Shown here: piece after piece, positions 35,501 to 43,026 of the stretch | Numbering within the stretch: the stretch's first letter is position 1 | Layout: the number at the start of each line of letters is the position of its first letter | From: Hirschia sp. | GTDB lineage: Bacteria; Pseudomonadota; Alphaproteobacteria; Caulobacterales; Hyphomonadaceae | Length of the DNA stretch: 64,000 bases | Assembly (NCBI GenBank): GCA_002709235.1 | Contig: PAQI01000003.1 | Coordinates: forward strand, 25,141-89,140 | Reading direction: 5' to 3' | Notes under the pieces: model-generated | Databases searched by the model: none | What the model was told of the DNA's origin: nothing | Seen by the model: the letters and a program-made list of their open reading frames with translations, nothing else | Made by a program: the position numbers and the translations under genes

Positions 35501-35923
35501 TCAACTGCGCCGACGCATCAGGCCCGTAGCTGCCAGCCAGCCGCCGACCTGATAGATCACCGCGCCCAGCAACAGCATGTGCAGCAATATGCGCAAGGCA
35601 TTATAGGGCGTCCAGATCAGCGCAATCACGCCGATCACTATGCAGGCCATGTCCAGCTTGAGATCGCCCATCAGCCAGCCCGTCCAGCGACGGGCTGCGA
35701 GGATCTGCGCGCGTTCGACCTTGTAGATCCCCCCTTCCATCGTAGGAGGCCCGAACACATCCTGAAGCGCGCGCGGCTCGAAGATCCCTGTCAAGTCGCG
35801 CACATGATCGACCCCGGCATAGCCTTCATCCACCGCTTTCCAGGCCGCATCCGTGCGGATAAGCCGGACAATCGCAGACAGGATGACGGTTATCGCCCCA
35901 GCCGCTATCGCAAAACCATCCAT
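35501..35923 (-). CDS. Small membrane protein of unknown function
   Basis: The 140-aa protein has an N-terminal helix (FAIAAGAITVILSAIVRLI), a soluble loop of about 60 residues (VDHVRDLTGIFEPRALQDVFG), and two or three more hydrophobic segments (DMACIVIGVIALIWTPYNAL and ILLHMLLLGAVIYQVGGWLA). No family is recognised. It is convergent with the ferredoxin reductase gene (13 bp away) and followed by the ankyrin gene on the same strand. Function is unknown. Confidence 0.65.
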   Translation of the reverse strand: MDGFAIAAGAITVILSAIVRLIRTDAAWKAVDEGYAGVDHVRDLTGIFEPRALQDVFGPPTMEGGIYKVERAQILAARRWTGWLMGDLKLDMACIVIGVIALIWTPYNALRILLHMLLLGAVIYQVGGWLAATGLMRRRS

Positions 35924-36006
35924 ATTGCTGACCTTTCCGGCCCTGATGAATTCAAATCGCCTGCCGGAACTGGCCAGCCCCGGTCTTATCAGTAACAGCC
36001 CTCATA

Positions 36007-36393
36007 TCATCTGTTATTGAAACATCGCTTTATTTCGCCGCCTGCATTCTCGGCCATTTGCAGCGGCGTGTTGCCAAATTCAGATCGGGCCGTCAGACGT
36101 GCACCACGCTTGAGCAATGCTTCAATGACCTCGATATTTGCCTTTCTGACCGCGACATGAAGAGGCGTTTCGGACATATCCCCGACAGCATTGACATCGG
36201 CCCCCGCTTCGATCAGCGACAAGGCCCCGTAAGTATTGTTTCGCCAGAGCATCACATGCAGTGGCGTATCCCCATCCACGTCACAGCTATCAATGTTCAC
36301 AGCGGCTTGTCCCATCTGCTCGGGGAACAGCGTGTCAGAGCATGACGCCAGAATCTCTTCCAGCGTCTCTCTCGTCTTTGGCTTCTTGCTCAC
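36007..36393 (-). CDS. Ankyrin repeat protein
   Basis: The 128-aa protein carries three ankyrin repeats: CDVDGDTPLHVMLWRNNT, VNAVGDMSETPLHVAVRKAN and TARSEFGNTPLQMAENAG, each with the TPLH-like turn motif. There is no signal peptide, so it is probably cytoplasmic. Such small ankyrin proteins serve as protein-binding modules; the partner is unknown. Whether it forms a unit with the membrane protein gene 83 bp downstream or the mch gene upstream is unclear. Confidence 0.85.
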   Translation of the reverse strand: MSKKPKTRETLEEILASCSDTLFPEQMGQAAVNIDSCDVDGDTPLHVMLWRNNTYGALSLIEAGADVNAVGDMSETPLHVAVRKANIEVIEALLKRGARLTARSEFGNTPLQMAENAGGEIKRCFNNR

Positions 36394-36440
36394 AGTATTC
36401 CCCCAATATGCATTTTTAGCACACCAGCGATATTATGCGC

Positions 36441-37550
36441 CTAGCCCTTCATCGGGATGGCCGCCCAATAGTCGAAATCCAGAATGACATTTGGCAGATA
36501 TTTGCCATCTTCGCCCTTATAGGGGAAATCGGCACAGGGCAGATCCTTCGTCGCCACGATCCGCAGGCGCAAAGCCCCCAGTCCATCGCCCAGATCCGCC
36601 TTGTCCAGCACTTCAGACCACGCATAGACCGTGTCGCCGGAAAACATCGGATTGCAATGCGTGCCCGCATTGATGGCGATGATCTCCGCCGCATTGGCCA
36701 GGCCGTTAAAGGCAATGGACCGGGCCAGCGATATCGCCACACCGCCATAGATCAACCGCTTGCCAAACCGCCCCTGCGACTGAGCATGCTGGTTGAAATG
36801 GACTTTCGCCGTGTTCTGATAAAGCCGCGTGGCGATCTGGTGCTCGGCCTCCTCGACCGTGAAGGCATCGACATGGTCGATCTTCTCGCCGATCTCATAG
36901 TCTTCATAAAAATGCGGGCTGCCGGCGAGGACGGGATTATAACCCTCAACCTGCATGATCGGCCGCACAAGATCCTCCGCCGCCACCGCATCCGGCAGAT
37001 CCGGCAAGACGGCCTCGGGCGCAGGGCTGGCCACATCGCGCTTGTTGACCATCACCCAGCGCACATAAGAGAGCACCGGCTCATCATTCTGATTGATCCC
37101 CGTAGTGCGCACATAGACCACACCTGTCTTGCCATTGGAGTTTTCCTTCACCCCGATGACTTCAGATACCGAATTCAGCGTATCGCCGGGAAAGACCGGG
37201 CCCAGAAACTTGCCATCGCCATAGCCAAGATTGGCCACCGCATTCAGCGAGATATCAGGCACCGTCTTGCCGAAGATCACATGGAAGGCCAGCAGCGGAT
37301 CGACCGGCGCGCCTTCCAGTCCGCAATCTTGCGCGAAACGGTCGGCGGAAAACAGCGCATAGCGACTACCGGTCAGCCCGGTATAGAGCGCGACATCGCC
37401 TTCGGTCACGGTCTTTGGAGTGGCGTGCACCATTTCCATGCCGACATGAAAATCCTCGAAGAAATTGCCCGGATTCGCTTTCATGTTCGCCTTCTTTGCC
37501 ACGTCATCACCAAATGCGCCGGTCAGCGCGTCCTTCAGGGACTGGTTCAT
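36441..37550 (-). CDS. mch: Mesaconyl-CoA hydratase (double MaoC hotdog)
   Basis: The 369-aa protein aligns by eye with Rhodobacter Mch over the first 170 residues: MKANPGNFFEDFHVG, ATPKTVTEGDVALY, AFHVIFGKTVPDISLNAVAN, FPGDTLNSVSEVIG and VLSYVRWVMVNKR. Two MaoC/hotdog domains are visible. The enzyme hydrates mesaconyl-C1-CoA to beta-methylmalyl-CoA in the ethylmalonyl-CoA pathway for C2 assimilation. A CoA ester lyase-type gene (Mcl2-like) lies 1.2 kb upstream on the same strand, which supports this role. The key pathway enzyme Ccr is not in the window. A family B repeat sits just upstream of the gene. Confidence 0.9.
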   Translation of the reverse strand: MNQSLKDALTGAFGDDVAKKANMKANPGNFFEDFHVGMEMVHATPKTVTEGDVALYTGLTGSRYALFSADRFAQDCGLEGAPVDPLLAFHVIFGKTVPDISLNAVANLGYGDGKFLGPVFPGDTLNSVSEVIGVKENSNGKTGVVYVRTTGINQNDEPVLSYVRWVMVNKRDVASPAPEAVLPDLPDAVAAEDLVRPIMQVEGYNPVLAGSPHFYEDYEIGEKIDHVDAFTVEEAEHQIATRLYQNTAKVHFNQHAQSQGRFGKRLIYGGVAISLARSIAFNGLANAAEIIAINAGTHCNPMFSGDTVYAWSEVLDKADLGDGLGALRLRIVATKDLPCADFPYKGEDGKYLPNVILDFDYWAAIPMKG

Positions 37551-37603
37551 GTTGTTCTCTTGCCTTTTTGCCTCACCTGACAGGTGACGCTACTTCATTT
37601 GAT

Positions 37604-37703
37604 TGTCATCCCGGAAGCGGCAACGCCGTTATCCGGGAACCACCTCCCAGCCCGCATACCCCTGTAGGTCCCGGATCTGCGTTACGCTTCGTCCGGGATG
37701 ACA
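37604..37703. repeat. Family B palindromic repeat
   Basis: An imperfect inverted repeat begins TGTCATCCCGGAAGCGG and ends CTTCGTCCGGGATGACA, filling most of the gap between arsC and mch. It shares the end blocks of the family B elements at 26.9, 61.7 and 63.9 kb. Confidence 0.8.
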
Positions 37704-37710
37704 AGGGTTG

Positions 37711-38058
37711 TCAAACAATATCCAGCAGCTTTTCATTCGGGCGGCCAAGCACGGCCTTGTCGCCATTGATACCGATCGGGCGCTGGATGATCTTGGGATT
37801 GGCCGCCATCGCCGCGAACAGCTCGTCATCCGTCATGTCTTCCTTGAGACCTTCGGACTTGATGTTCTTGGGGCGGGAAAATTCATGCGGAGACACGCCG
37901 CCCATCTTGGCGGCAATATCTCTGAGCTCATCCTCGGAGAGCTGTTCGGACGCATTCATGTATTTGCGGATCTCGACCTTCACACCCTTGTCTTCCAACA
38001 GGGAAAGGCCGTTTCGAGAATTCGAACAGCCAGGATTATGAAGTAGAATGTAGGTCAT
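37711..38058 (-). CDS. arsC: Arsenate reductase ArsC family (glutaredoxin-dependent type)
   Basis: The 115-aa thioredoxin-fold protein starts MTYILLHNPGCSNSRN with the nucleophile C11. It continues with RPKNIKSEG, the PIGINGDKAVLGRP loop and the RP-type C-terminal motif of the ArsC/Spx superfamily. It would reduce arsenate to arsenite with glutaredoxin, although some relatives are uncharacterised YffB/Spx-like proteins. There is no arsenite pump or ArsR gene nearby, so the assignment as a resistance gene is tentative. The ATG at 38058 is used because upstream in-frame residues do not match the family. Confidence 0.85.
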   Translation of the reverse strand: MTYILLHNPGCSNSRNGLSLLEDKGVKVEIRKYMNASEQLSEDELRDIAAKMGGVSPHEFSRPKNIKSEGLKEDMTDDELFAAMAANPKIIQRPIGINGDKAVLGRPNEKLLDIV

Positions 38059-38123
38059 GGGCGAAATCCTATACCGCACTGCAACAAAAATCTGCCGTGC
38101 CGGGATATCGTTTTTCGCCGATG

Positions 38124-38150
38124 GTGTCGAGGCCATGCAGGCCTCGACAC
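38124..38150. other. Hairpin downstream of the 47-aa membrane protein gene
   Basis: A perfect 11-bp stem (GTGTCGAGGCC with GGCCTCGACAC) around a 5-nt loop lies immediately after the small gene on the reverse strand. There is no T tract, so it may stabilise the mRNA end instead of terminating it. Confidence 0.5.
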
Positions 38151-38160
38151 ATCAGTTCGA

Positions 38161-38304
38161 TCAGATCATGAAGAAGACGAAATAGCCGATTGCAGCAACA
38201 GCCGTGATAGCAGCAATCGTGCTGATTGTTTCCATGAAGGTCGCTTCTTCGGATGCGTGTGACTCGCGCATTGAATGGTGGCGAGAAATGATTCGTTGGG
38301 TCAT
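38161..38304 (-). CDS. Small single-helix membrane protein (47 aa)
   Basis: The ATG at 38304 is preceded by a strong CCGGAGGAAACG ribosome binding site. The protein starts MTQRIISRHHSMRESHAS and ends with one transmembrane helix (ISTIAAITAVAAIGYFVFFMI). It is shorter than typical gene-calling limits but has its own hairpin after the stop. It lies 167 bp upstream of a second single-helix small protein gene on the same strand and next to arsC. The function is unknown; small one-helix proteins often serve as regulatory subunits of membrane complexes. Confidence 0.6.
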   Translation of the reverse strand: MTQRIISRHHSMRESHASEEATFMETISTIAAITAVAAIGYFVFFMI

Positions 38305-38402
38305 CGTTTCCTCCGGGTATTTTATTTTATGCTTCATCTTAACGCATGTTACAGCAGATATGCAACAGCGCATATGAGCCATGCACGCTTGTCGCGAATG
38401 CA

Positions 38403-38437
38403 AAAACGCAGCGACATTTGCGGTGTCGCTGCGTTTT
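38403..38437 (-). terminator. Rho-independent terminator of the 50-aa membrane protein gene
   Basis: A perfect 14-bp stem (AAAACGCAGCGACA with TGTCGCTGCGTTTT) around a 7-nt loop, with a T run on the reverse strand, lies about 35 bp after the stop of the small gene at 38472-38624. Confidence 0.88.
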
Positions 38438-38471
38438 GAAGATTGCGCATGTTCCCAGAGAGGCCGAAGGA

Positions 38472-38624
38472 TCAGGTAACGACTGACCAGATCACAAAGA
38501 AAGCGATCAAGGCGACCCCGGCGAGAATCGTGGACGATATCAGCACGCTTGGCATGCCTTTCTTCGTTTCTCCCTGACGGGCATTTTCAGTGGTCTCGAT
38601 TACAGGTTGTTCAAACTTGGTCAT
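38472..38624 (-). CDS. Small single-helix membrane protein (50 aa)
   Basis: Reading leftward, an AGGAGGATCATC ribosome binding site precedes an ATG at 38624. The protein begins MTKFEQPVIETTENARQGET and ends with one helix in VLISSTILAGVALIAFFVIW followed by SVVT and TGA. A strong terminator follows, which supports a separate transcript. The acidic, cytoplasmic N-terminal tail and single helix resemble small bitopic proteins, but no family is recognised. It lies between the 47-aa gene and the mcl2-type gene and may form a pair with the first. Confidence 0.6.
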   Translation of the reverse strand: MTKFEQPVIETTENARQGETKKGMPSVLISSTILAGVALIAFFVIWSVVT

Positions 38625-38706
38625 GATGATCCTCCTGCATAATCAATGACCCGCCCGGACTTTCGTTCCATGGCGGGCCTGAAAAGCGTGAAGGATCAGG
38701 GGCGGA

Positions 38707-39585
38707 TCAGCCCTCCATGGCCTTGATGGCCGCGTCCATTTCCACCAGACGGCGCGCTTCGGCCAGATGCAGCAATTCGGTCATCTTGCCATTGACCTTG
38801 AGCACCCCCTTGCCCCTGTTGTCCGGGTCAGCGAAGGCCGCGATCACATCATTGGAATGGGCAATCACCTCCGCAGACGGCGCGAAGATCTCGTTACAGG
38901 GGCCAAGCTGGCTGGGATGGATCAGCGTCTTGCCCTCAAACCCCATCACCCGGCCCTGCTCGCACTCTGCCTTGAAGCCGTCTTCATTCTTGATGTCATT
39001 ATAGACACCATCAATCGCGACAATCCCGAATGCACGCGCCGCCGTGGCCGACAGGCTCAATTGCGTCTGGAAGGCCAGGCGATCCGGCGTCATCTCCGCG
39101 CGCATATCCTTGGCCAGATCATTCGTGCCCATGACGAACGCCGTCAGCCGCGTGGAGGCCGCCATTTCGGCAATCTCCTTGAGATTGAGGATCGCCAGCG
39201 GTGTCTCAATCATGATCCAAAGCGCCATGTCCGCAGAGGCACCCGCTTCGGTCAATGCCTTGTCCAGCGCGGTCACCTGCGCAGCGGTGGAAACCTTGGG
39301 GGCCAGAATACCATCCGGACCAGCCGCAGCCGCCGCCCTGATGTCGTCAGCTCCCCATTCAGTGTCCAGTCCATTGATACGGATCACCAGTTCGCGCTTG
39401 CCATAACCGCCCGCTTTCACCGCCTCGCACACCCGTGCCCGCGCCTCGACCTTGGCATCAGGAGCAACCGCATCCTCAAGGTCCAGCAGCAATGTATCGG
39501 CAGCCAGCGTCTTGGCCTTCTCCAGCGCGCGCTCATTGGCACCGGGCATATAAAGACAGGAACGACGTGGACGCGATTGAGACAT
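38707..39585 (-). CDS. mcl2: HpcH/HpaI family (3S)-malyl-CoA thioesterase/CoA ester lyase (Mcl2 type)
   Basis: The 292-aa TIM-barrel protein has RSCLYMPGANERALEKA, LLLDLEDAVAPD, RINGLDTEWG, FVMGTNDLAKD, IAIDGVYNDIKNEDG and GFEGKTLIHPSQ, close to Mcl2 of Rhodobacter and less like Mcl1. Mcl2 hydrolyses (3S)-malyl-CoA in the ethylmalonyl-CoA pathway after Mcl1 cleaves beta-methylmalyl-CoA. It is on the same strand as mch, which lies past arsC and the two small genes. Related CitE-like proteins have other substrates, so the assignment is by similarity to the Mcl2 pattern. A GGGGAG ribosome binding site precedes the ATG. Confidence 0.85.
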   Translation of the reverse strand: MSQSRPRRSCLYMPGANERALEKAKTLAADTLLLDLEDAVAPDAKVEARARVCEAVKAGGYGKRELVIRINGLDTEWGADDIRAAAAAGPDGILAPKVSTAAQVTALDKALTEAGASADMALWIMIETPLAILNLKEIAEMAASTRLTAFVMGTNDLAKDMRAEMTPDRLAFQTQLSLSATAARAFGIVAIDGVYNDIKNEDGFKAECEQGRVMGFEGKTLIHPSQLGPCNEIFAPSAEVIAHSNDVIAAFADPDNRGKGVLKVNGKMTELLHLAEARRLVEMDAAIKAMEG

Positions 39586-39697
39586 GATGAACTCCCCGGA
39601 AAAACAGATATGTGGCCGAATACTAGACCATGATTGTGCAGTGCAGCAAGATCGTTCCGTCTCGCCCGACCGATCAGTTTATGCTTTACCAAAAATC

Positions 39698-40189
39698 ATG
39701 AACCGAACCACCCTCTTCACTGTGGCAATCCTGCCTGCCGAACAGACCGACATGGATGCGCTGGCCGCGCTGATGCATGCCAGCATCCATGATCTGGGCC
39801 CGCGCGCCTATACGCAGGAGCAGCTTGATGCATGGTCGCCCCGCCCTCGCAAGGGCGATGAAGCCCGCCAGCGCTTTGCCGGTCAGACCGTGTTTCTCGC
39901 CAGCGATGATGAAGGCTATGCCGCCTTCATGACACTCAAGCCCATTGGCTATCTTGATTTTGCCTATGCGCATCCACGCGCAGCCGGCAAGGGCGCGGCA
40001 GCGATGGTCCATGAAGCGCTGATCTCTCATGCCAGGACAGAAGGCCTGACGCGGCTGACCTCGGATATCAGCATGGTTGCTCGGCCTTTCTTTGAAAAGC
40101 GCGACTGGCGCGTCATCCGCGAACAACAGCCCGTCCTGCGAGATGTGGCGCTGACCAATTTTCACATGCACAAGGATCTGACGCCGTGA
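39698..40189 (+). CDS. GNAT family N-acetyltransferase
   Basis: The 163-aa protein has GNAT features. The acceptor helix region is ILPAEQTDMDALAALMHA, the YAAFMTLKPIGYLDFAYAHPRAAGKGAAAMVHEAL segment holds the acetyl-CoA loop (AAGKGAA in place of the usual R/Q-x-x-G-x-G/A), and FFEKRDWRVI sits near the C terminus. The substrate is unknown. The ATG at 39698 gives the normal length; the in-frame ATG at 39584 would add 38 unlikely residues. It overlaps the pyridoxal kinase gene: the GTG at 40186 overlaps its TGA, so the two are coupled. Confidence 0.82.
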   Translation: MNRTTLFTVAILPAEQTDMDALAALMHASIHDLGPRAYTQEQLDAWSPRPRKGDEARQRFAGQTVFLASDDEGYAAFMTLKPIGYLDFAYAHPRAAGKGAAAMVHEALISHARTEGLTRLTSDISMVARPFFEKRDWRVIREQQPVLRDVALTNFHMHKDLTP

Positions 40190-41025
40190 AAAAGCTGGTG
40201 GTGATTTCCTCCTATGTGGCCACCTCACGCGTTGGCGGTGCCATCGCAGCGCTGATCGGTCCGGCGCTGGACATCGATCCCGTGCTCATTCCCACCACCC
40301 TCCTTGGCCGTCACCCCGGCCTTGGCGCGCCCGGTGGCGGTGCTGTTGCTGACGACATGTTCGCCAGCCTGATCGAGGGTGCCACCGCCAATGGCGCGCT
40401 GAAGGCCGATGCCATTCTCACCGGCTATTTTGCCAGCGCTGCGCAGGTACATGCCACAGCTGCTTTCATTGATCAGGCGCTGAAGGCCAATCCCGATATC
40501 CGCGTGATCGTCGACCCGATCATGGGCGATACCGCAAGAGGGCTTTATGTGTCCGCAGATGTCGCAAACGCGATTGAACAGGAGCTCATCCCCCGTGCGA
40601 GCCTTTGCACTCCCAATATGTGGGAATTTTCGAGGGTCTGGTCTAACGCTCTGGCAACACCCCTGAATGACATCCGTTTCGTGGCGGATCTTGCACGAAA
40701 AAGCACTACACCGCTGCTCGTGTCTTCGGTGCGTGACGATGACCAGATCGGCGTCATATATTCTGCGGGCGGCGATGTCTGGTTCGCCGGGAGCAGCTGT
40801 ATTGACGGGCAAGTTCCCAATGGAACGGGCGATGTCCTTACCCTCGCCTTCACCGCCATGATCATCAATGGCATGGCACCCCAACAGGCCCTGTCTCGCG
40901 CGGTCGGCGCAACCCATGCGCTGATCGATCGCGCCGTCAGCGCGGGCGCAAGCAATCTGCCACTGGCACAAGCGCAAGACATGTTCAGCGCCCCAGCTGA
41001 ATGCAAGGTCCGGCATATCAACTGA
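40186..41025 (+). CDS. pdxY: Pyridoxal kinase-like (PfkB/ribokinase family)
   Basis: The 279-aa protein starts at a GTG with MKKLVVISSYVATSRVGGAI. It has AILTGYFASAAQV, VDPIMGDTARGLYV and NGTGDVLTLAF with the catalytic D216 of the PfkB/ribokinase superfamily. The VDPIMGD segment is typical of pyridoxal kinases (PdxY/PdxK), which phosphorylate pyridoxal to PLP. It overlaps the GNAT gene by 4 bp. A hydroxymethylpyrimidine kinase is a remote alternative, but the motif set fits PdxY better. Confidence 0.85.
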   Translation: MKKLVVISSYVATSRVGGAIAALIGPALDIDPVLIPTTLLGRHPGLGAPGGGAVADDMFASLIEGATANGALKADAILTGYFASAAQVHATAAFIDQALKANPDIRVIVDPIMGDTARGLYVSADVANAIEQELIPRASLCTPNMWEFSRVWSNALATPLNDIRFVADLARKSTTPLLVSSVRDDDQIGVIYSAGGDVWFAGSSCIDGQVPNGTGDVLTLAFTAMIINGMAPQQALSRAVGATHALIDRAVSAGASNLPLAQAQDMFSAPAECKVRHIN

Positions 41026-41096
41026 CCAAACCCGTGCGAGGACTTGACCTTGCCTGCTTTTAGGGCGACCCACACGCCTGAAAGCAAGAGGATCTG

Positions 41097-42245
41097 ATGT
41101 CGAATATCGCCGGGTTTACCGCACCGGGCTTCGAGCCCGTTGCCGATGCATTTGAAGAGAACTTCAATCAGGGACTGGAGCTGGGCGCAGGGTTCGCCGC
41201 CTATATCGGCAATGAGCTGATCATCGACCTGACAGGCGGCTGGGCAGACCGGCGCAAGATAAAGGCCTGGGATGAGCACACGCTGACCCCCGTCTATTCC
41301 ACCACCAAACCCATTGGTGCCCTCACCGCCTGCATGGCGCTATGGGACAAGCTCGGCGAGCAGACCTATGAAACACCGGTCAGCGAGGTCTGGCCGGAAT
41401 TTGCCGCCGAGGGCAAGGACAGTCTGACCATCGGCCAGATGCTGTCCCATCAGGGCGGACTGGTCGGCTTTACCTCAAAGATCGACCCGGAACTCTGGTT
41501 CGACACACATGCCCTTGCCGATGCCCTCGCGAAACAAAAGCCGATGTGGCCACCAGGCGAAGGGTCCGGCTACCACCCGCTCACATGGGGCTATCTTATC
41601 GGCGAACTGGTCTGGCGCGTCACCGGCACATCGCTCGGCACGCATCTGCGCGACCGCATCACCAATGCCGACAAAGCCCGATCAGACCGGGAGGTGATCG
41701 ATTTCTGGATCGGAACACCAGAAAGCGAACATGCACGTTGCGCCGATATCCAGCGCCCGACCTCTCCGCCGGAACTCGGCGAGATCAATGAATTTCGGCA
41801 GGTCGCATTTCTCAATCCCTGGGCATCTCCCAAGCGTGGCGGGGCCGATTGGCGTAGCCTTGAGATTCCTTCCTCAAATGGACACGGAACGGCCCGTTCC
41901 GTCGCGCGCCTGTTCAGCGCATACGCAAATAATGGCATGATCGGCGACAATCCGGTCTGCACGGCCCCCGGCCAGTTTACCGCCCTGACGCAAAGACGCT
42001 GCCTCGGCGAAGACCGTGTCCTGCCCTACACGATGGAGTTTGCAGCGGGCCTGATGCGCAATAACAACCGGATCTATGGCCCCAATACAGACACGTTGGG
42101 CCATGCCGGATGGGGCGGCAGTTGCGGCTTTGGCGACCCGGACCGCAATCTTTCCGTGGCCTATGTCATGAACCGGCAATCCAACCAGCTGCAAACCGAT
42201 CAACGCGCGCAAAACCTGATTGCCGCAATATATGGCTGTCTCTAA
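41097..42245 (+). CDS. Serine hydrolase (beta-lactamase/EstB-like family)
   Basis: The 382-aa protein has the class C-like SxxK motif in YSTTKPIGA with S68 and K71. The YxN-like element in SGYHPLTWGYLIGELV is typical of EstB-like esterases, and there is a C-terminal HAGWGGS motif in place of KTG. No signal peptide is seen, so it may act in the cytoplasm as an esterase instead of a periplasmic beta-lactamase. A GCAAGAGGATCTG ribosome binding region precedes the ATG. It is convergent with the SGNH hydrolase gene, 7 bp away. Its substrate is unknown. Confidence 0.85.
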   Translation: MSNIAGFTAPGFEPVADAFEENFNQGLELGAGFAAYIGNELIIDLTGGWADRRKIKAWDEHTLTPVYSTTKPIGALTACMALWDKLGEQTYETPVSEVWPEFAAEGKDSLTIGQMLSHQGGLVGFTSKIDPELWFDTHALADALAKQKPMWPPGEGSGYHPLTWGYLIGELVWRVTGTSLGTHLRDRITNADKARSDREVIDFWIGTPESEHARCADIQRPTSPPELGEINEFRQVAFLNPWASPKRGGADWRSLEIPSSNGHGTARSVARLFSAYANNGMIGDNPVCTAPGQFTALTQRRCLGEDRVLPYTMEFAAGLMRNNNRIYGPNTDTLGHAGWGGSCGFGDPDRNLSVAYVMNRQSNQLQTDQRAQNLIAAIYGCL

Positions 42246-42252
42246 AGCCTGA

Positions 42253-42930
42253 TCAGGCTGATGTCTGTGGCTGCCCCAATGCCAGACCGAATTGACGGGC
42301 CCATGTCTGATAGCCCTTCGCATTGAAGTGCAGCATGTCATCCAGGTAGAAAGACCTGTCCGGCATGCCCTGATCATCGAGGAAATGGCCGACAATATCG
42401 ATGAACTCGCGATTGGCACGCCCCGCCATTTCGGCCTTGATCATCTCGTTGAGCTGGCGCGCCACCGGCATGAGCGGCGCACGGATTGGGCTCGGCTTGA
42501 CCGAAACCGCAGACACCTTGATGTCACCATAGCGCGCCGCGATCTGCGCCAGTAAATGTCTTAAATATCCCATCACCTGTTCTGGCGTCTGGTCCTGCGC
42601 GACATCATTGTCGCCGCAATAAAGGACGATCTGCGAGGGCGTCAGATCCTTGAAAATACGATCAAAATAATGGACGCAATAATCATAGGATGCACCGCCA
42701 AATCCCAGATTGATCACATTGAGCGGTGCCAGATCCTGCTCCATGCTGGACCACAGCCGTAATGACGAGCTTCCATAAAAGGCAATCAGGTCTTCAGGTT
42801 GCGTCCAGCCCTTCAGGCGCTCTTCGATTGCCTGCACATCAGGTTCCAGGCCGATCGCATTCGCGGGGTGAACCGGTTGCATGGCTTGAGAGTCGCTCGA
42901 CATTGATTGTCGCATATTTGAAAACACCAT
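42253..42930 (-). CDS. SGNH/GDSL hydrolase
   Basis: The 225-aa protein has the SGNH blocks: IAFYGSSSLRLW (block I with the nucleophilic Ser), LGFGGASYD (block II), GDNDVA (block III, Asn) and DDMLHFNAKGYQTW (block V with Asp-His). It should be a small esterase or lipase. There is no signal peptide. The N-terminal 30 residues are not conserved, so the true start may be one of the internal Met codons. The convergent serine hydrolase is next to it; whether they share a substrate is unknown. Confidence 0.85.
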   Translation of the reverse strand: MVFSNMRQSMSSDSQAMQPVHPANAIGLEPDVQAIEERLKGWTQPEDLIAFYGSSSLRLWSSMEQDLAPLNVINLGFGGASYDYCVHYFDRIFKDLTPSQIVLYCGDNDVAQDQTPEQVMGYLRHLLAQIAARYGDIKVSAVSVKPSPIRAPLMPVARQLNEMIKAEMAGRANREFIDIVGHFLDDQGMPDRSFYLDDMLHFNAKGYQTWARQFGLALGQPQTSA

Positions 42931-43026
42931 CAGGAGAGTGCTGAACGCCCGGATAAACCCGGTCGTCTTAAACCCGTCAGCCAGCTATTTAAAGGTCGCC
43001 TTGCCATGTGACCGCCTGAAGGCAGA

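Noticed and set aside
36435..37580. A 381-codon ORF on the forward strand opposite mch
   Set aside because: The reverse-strand frame is a clear MaoC hydratase; the forward frame is a GC-driven shadow.
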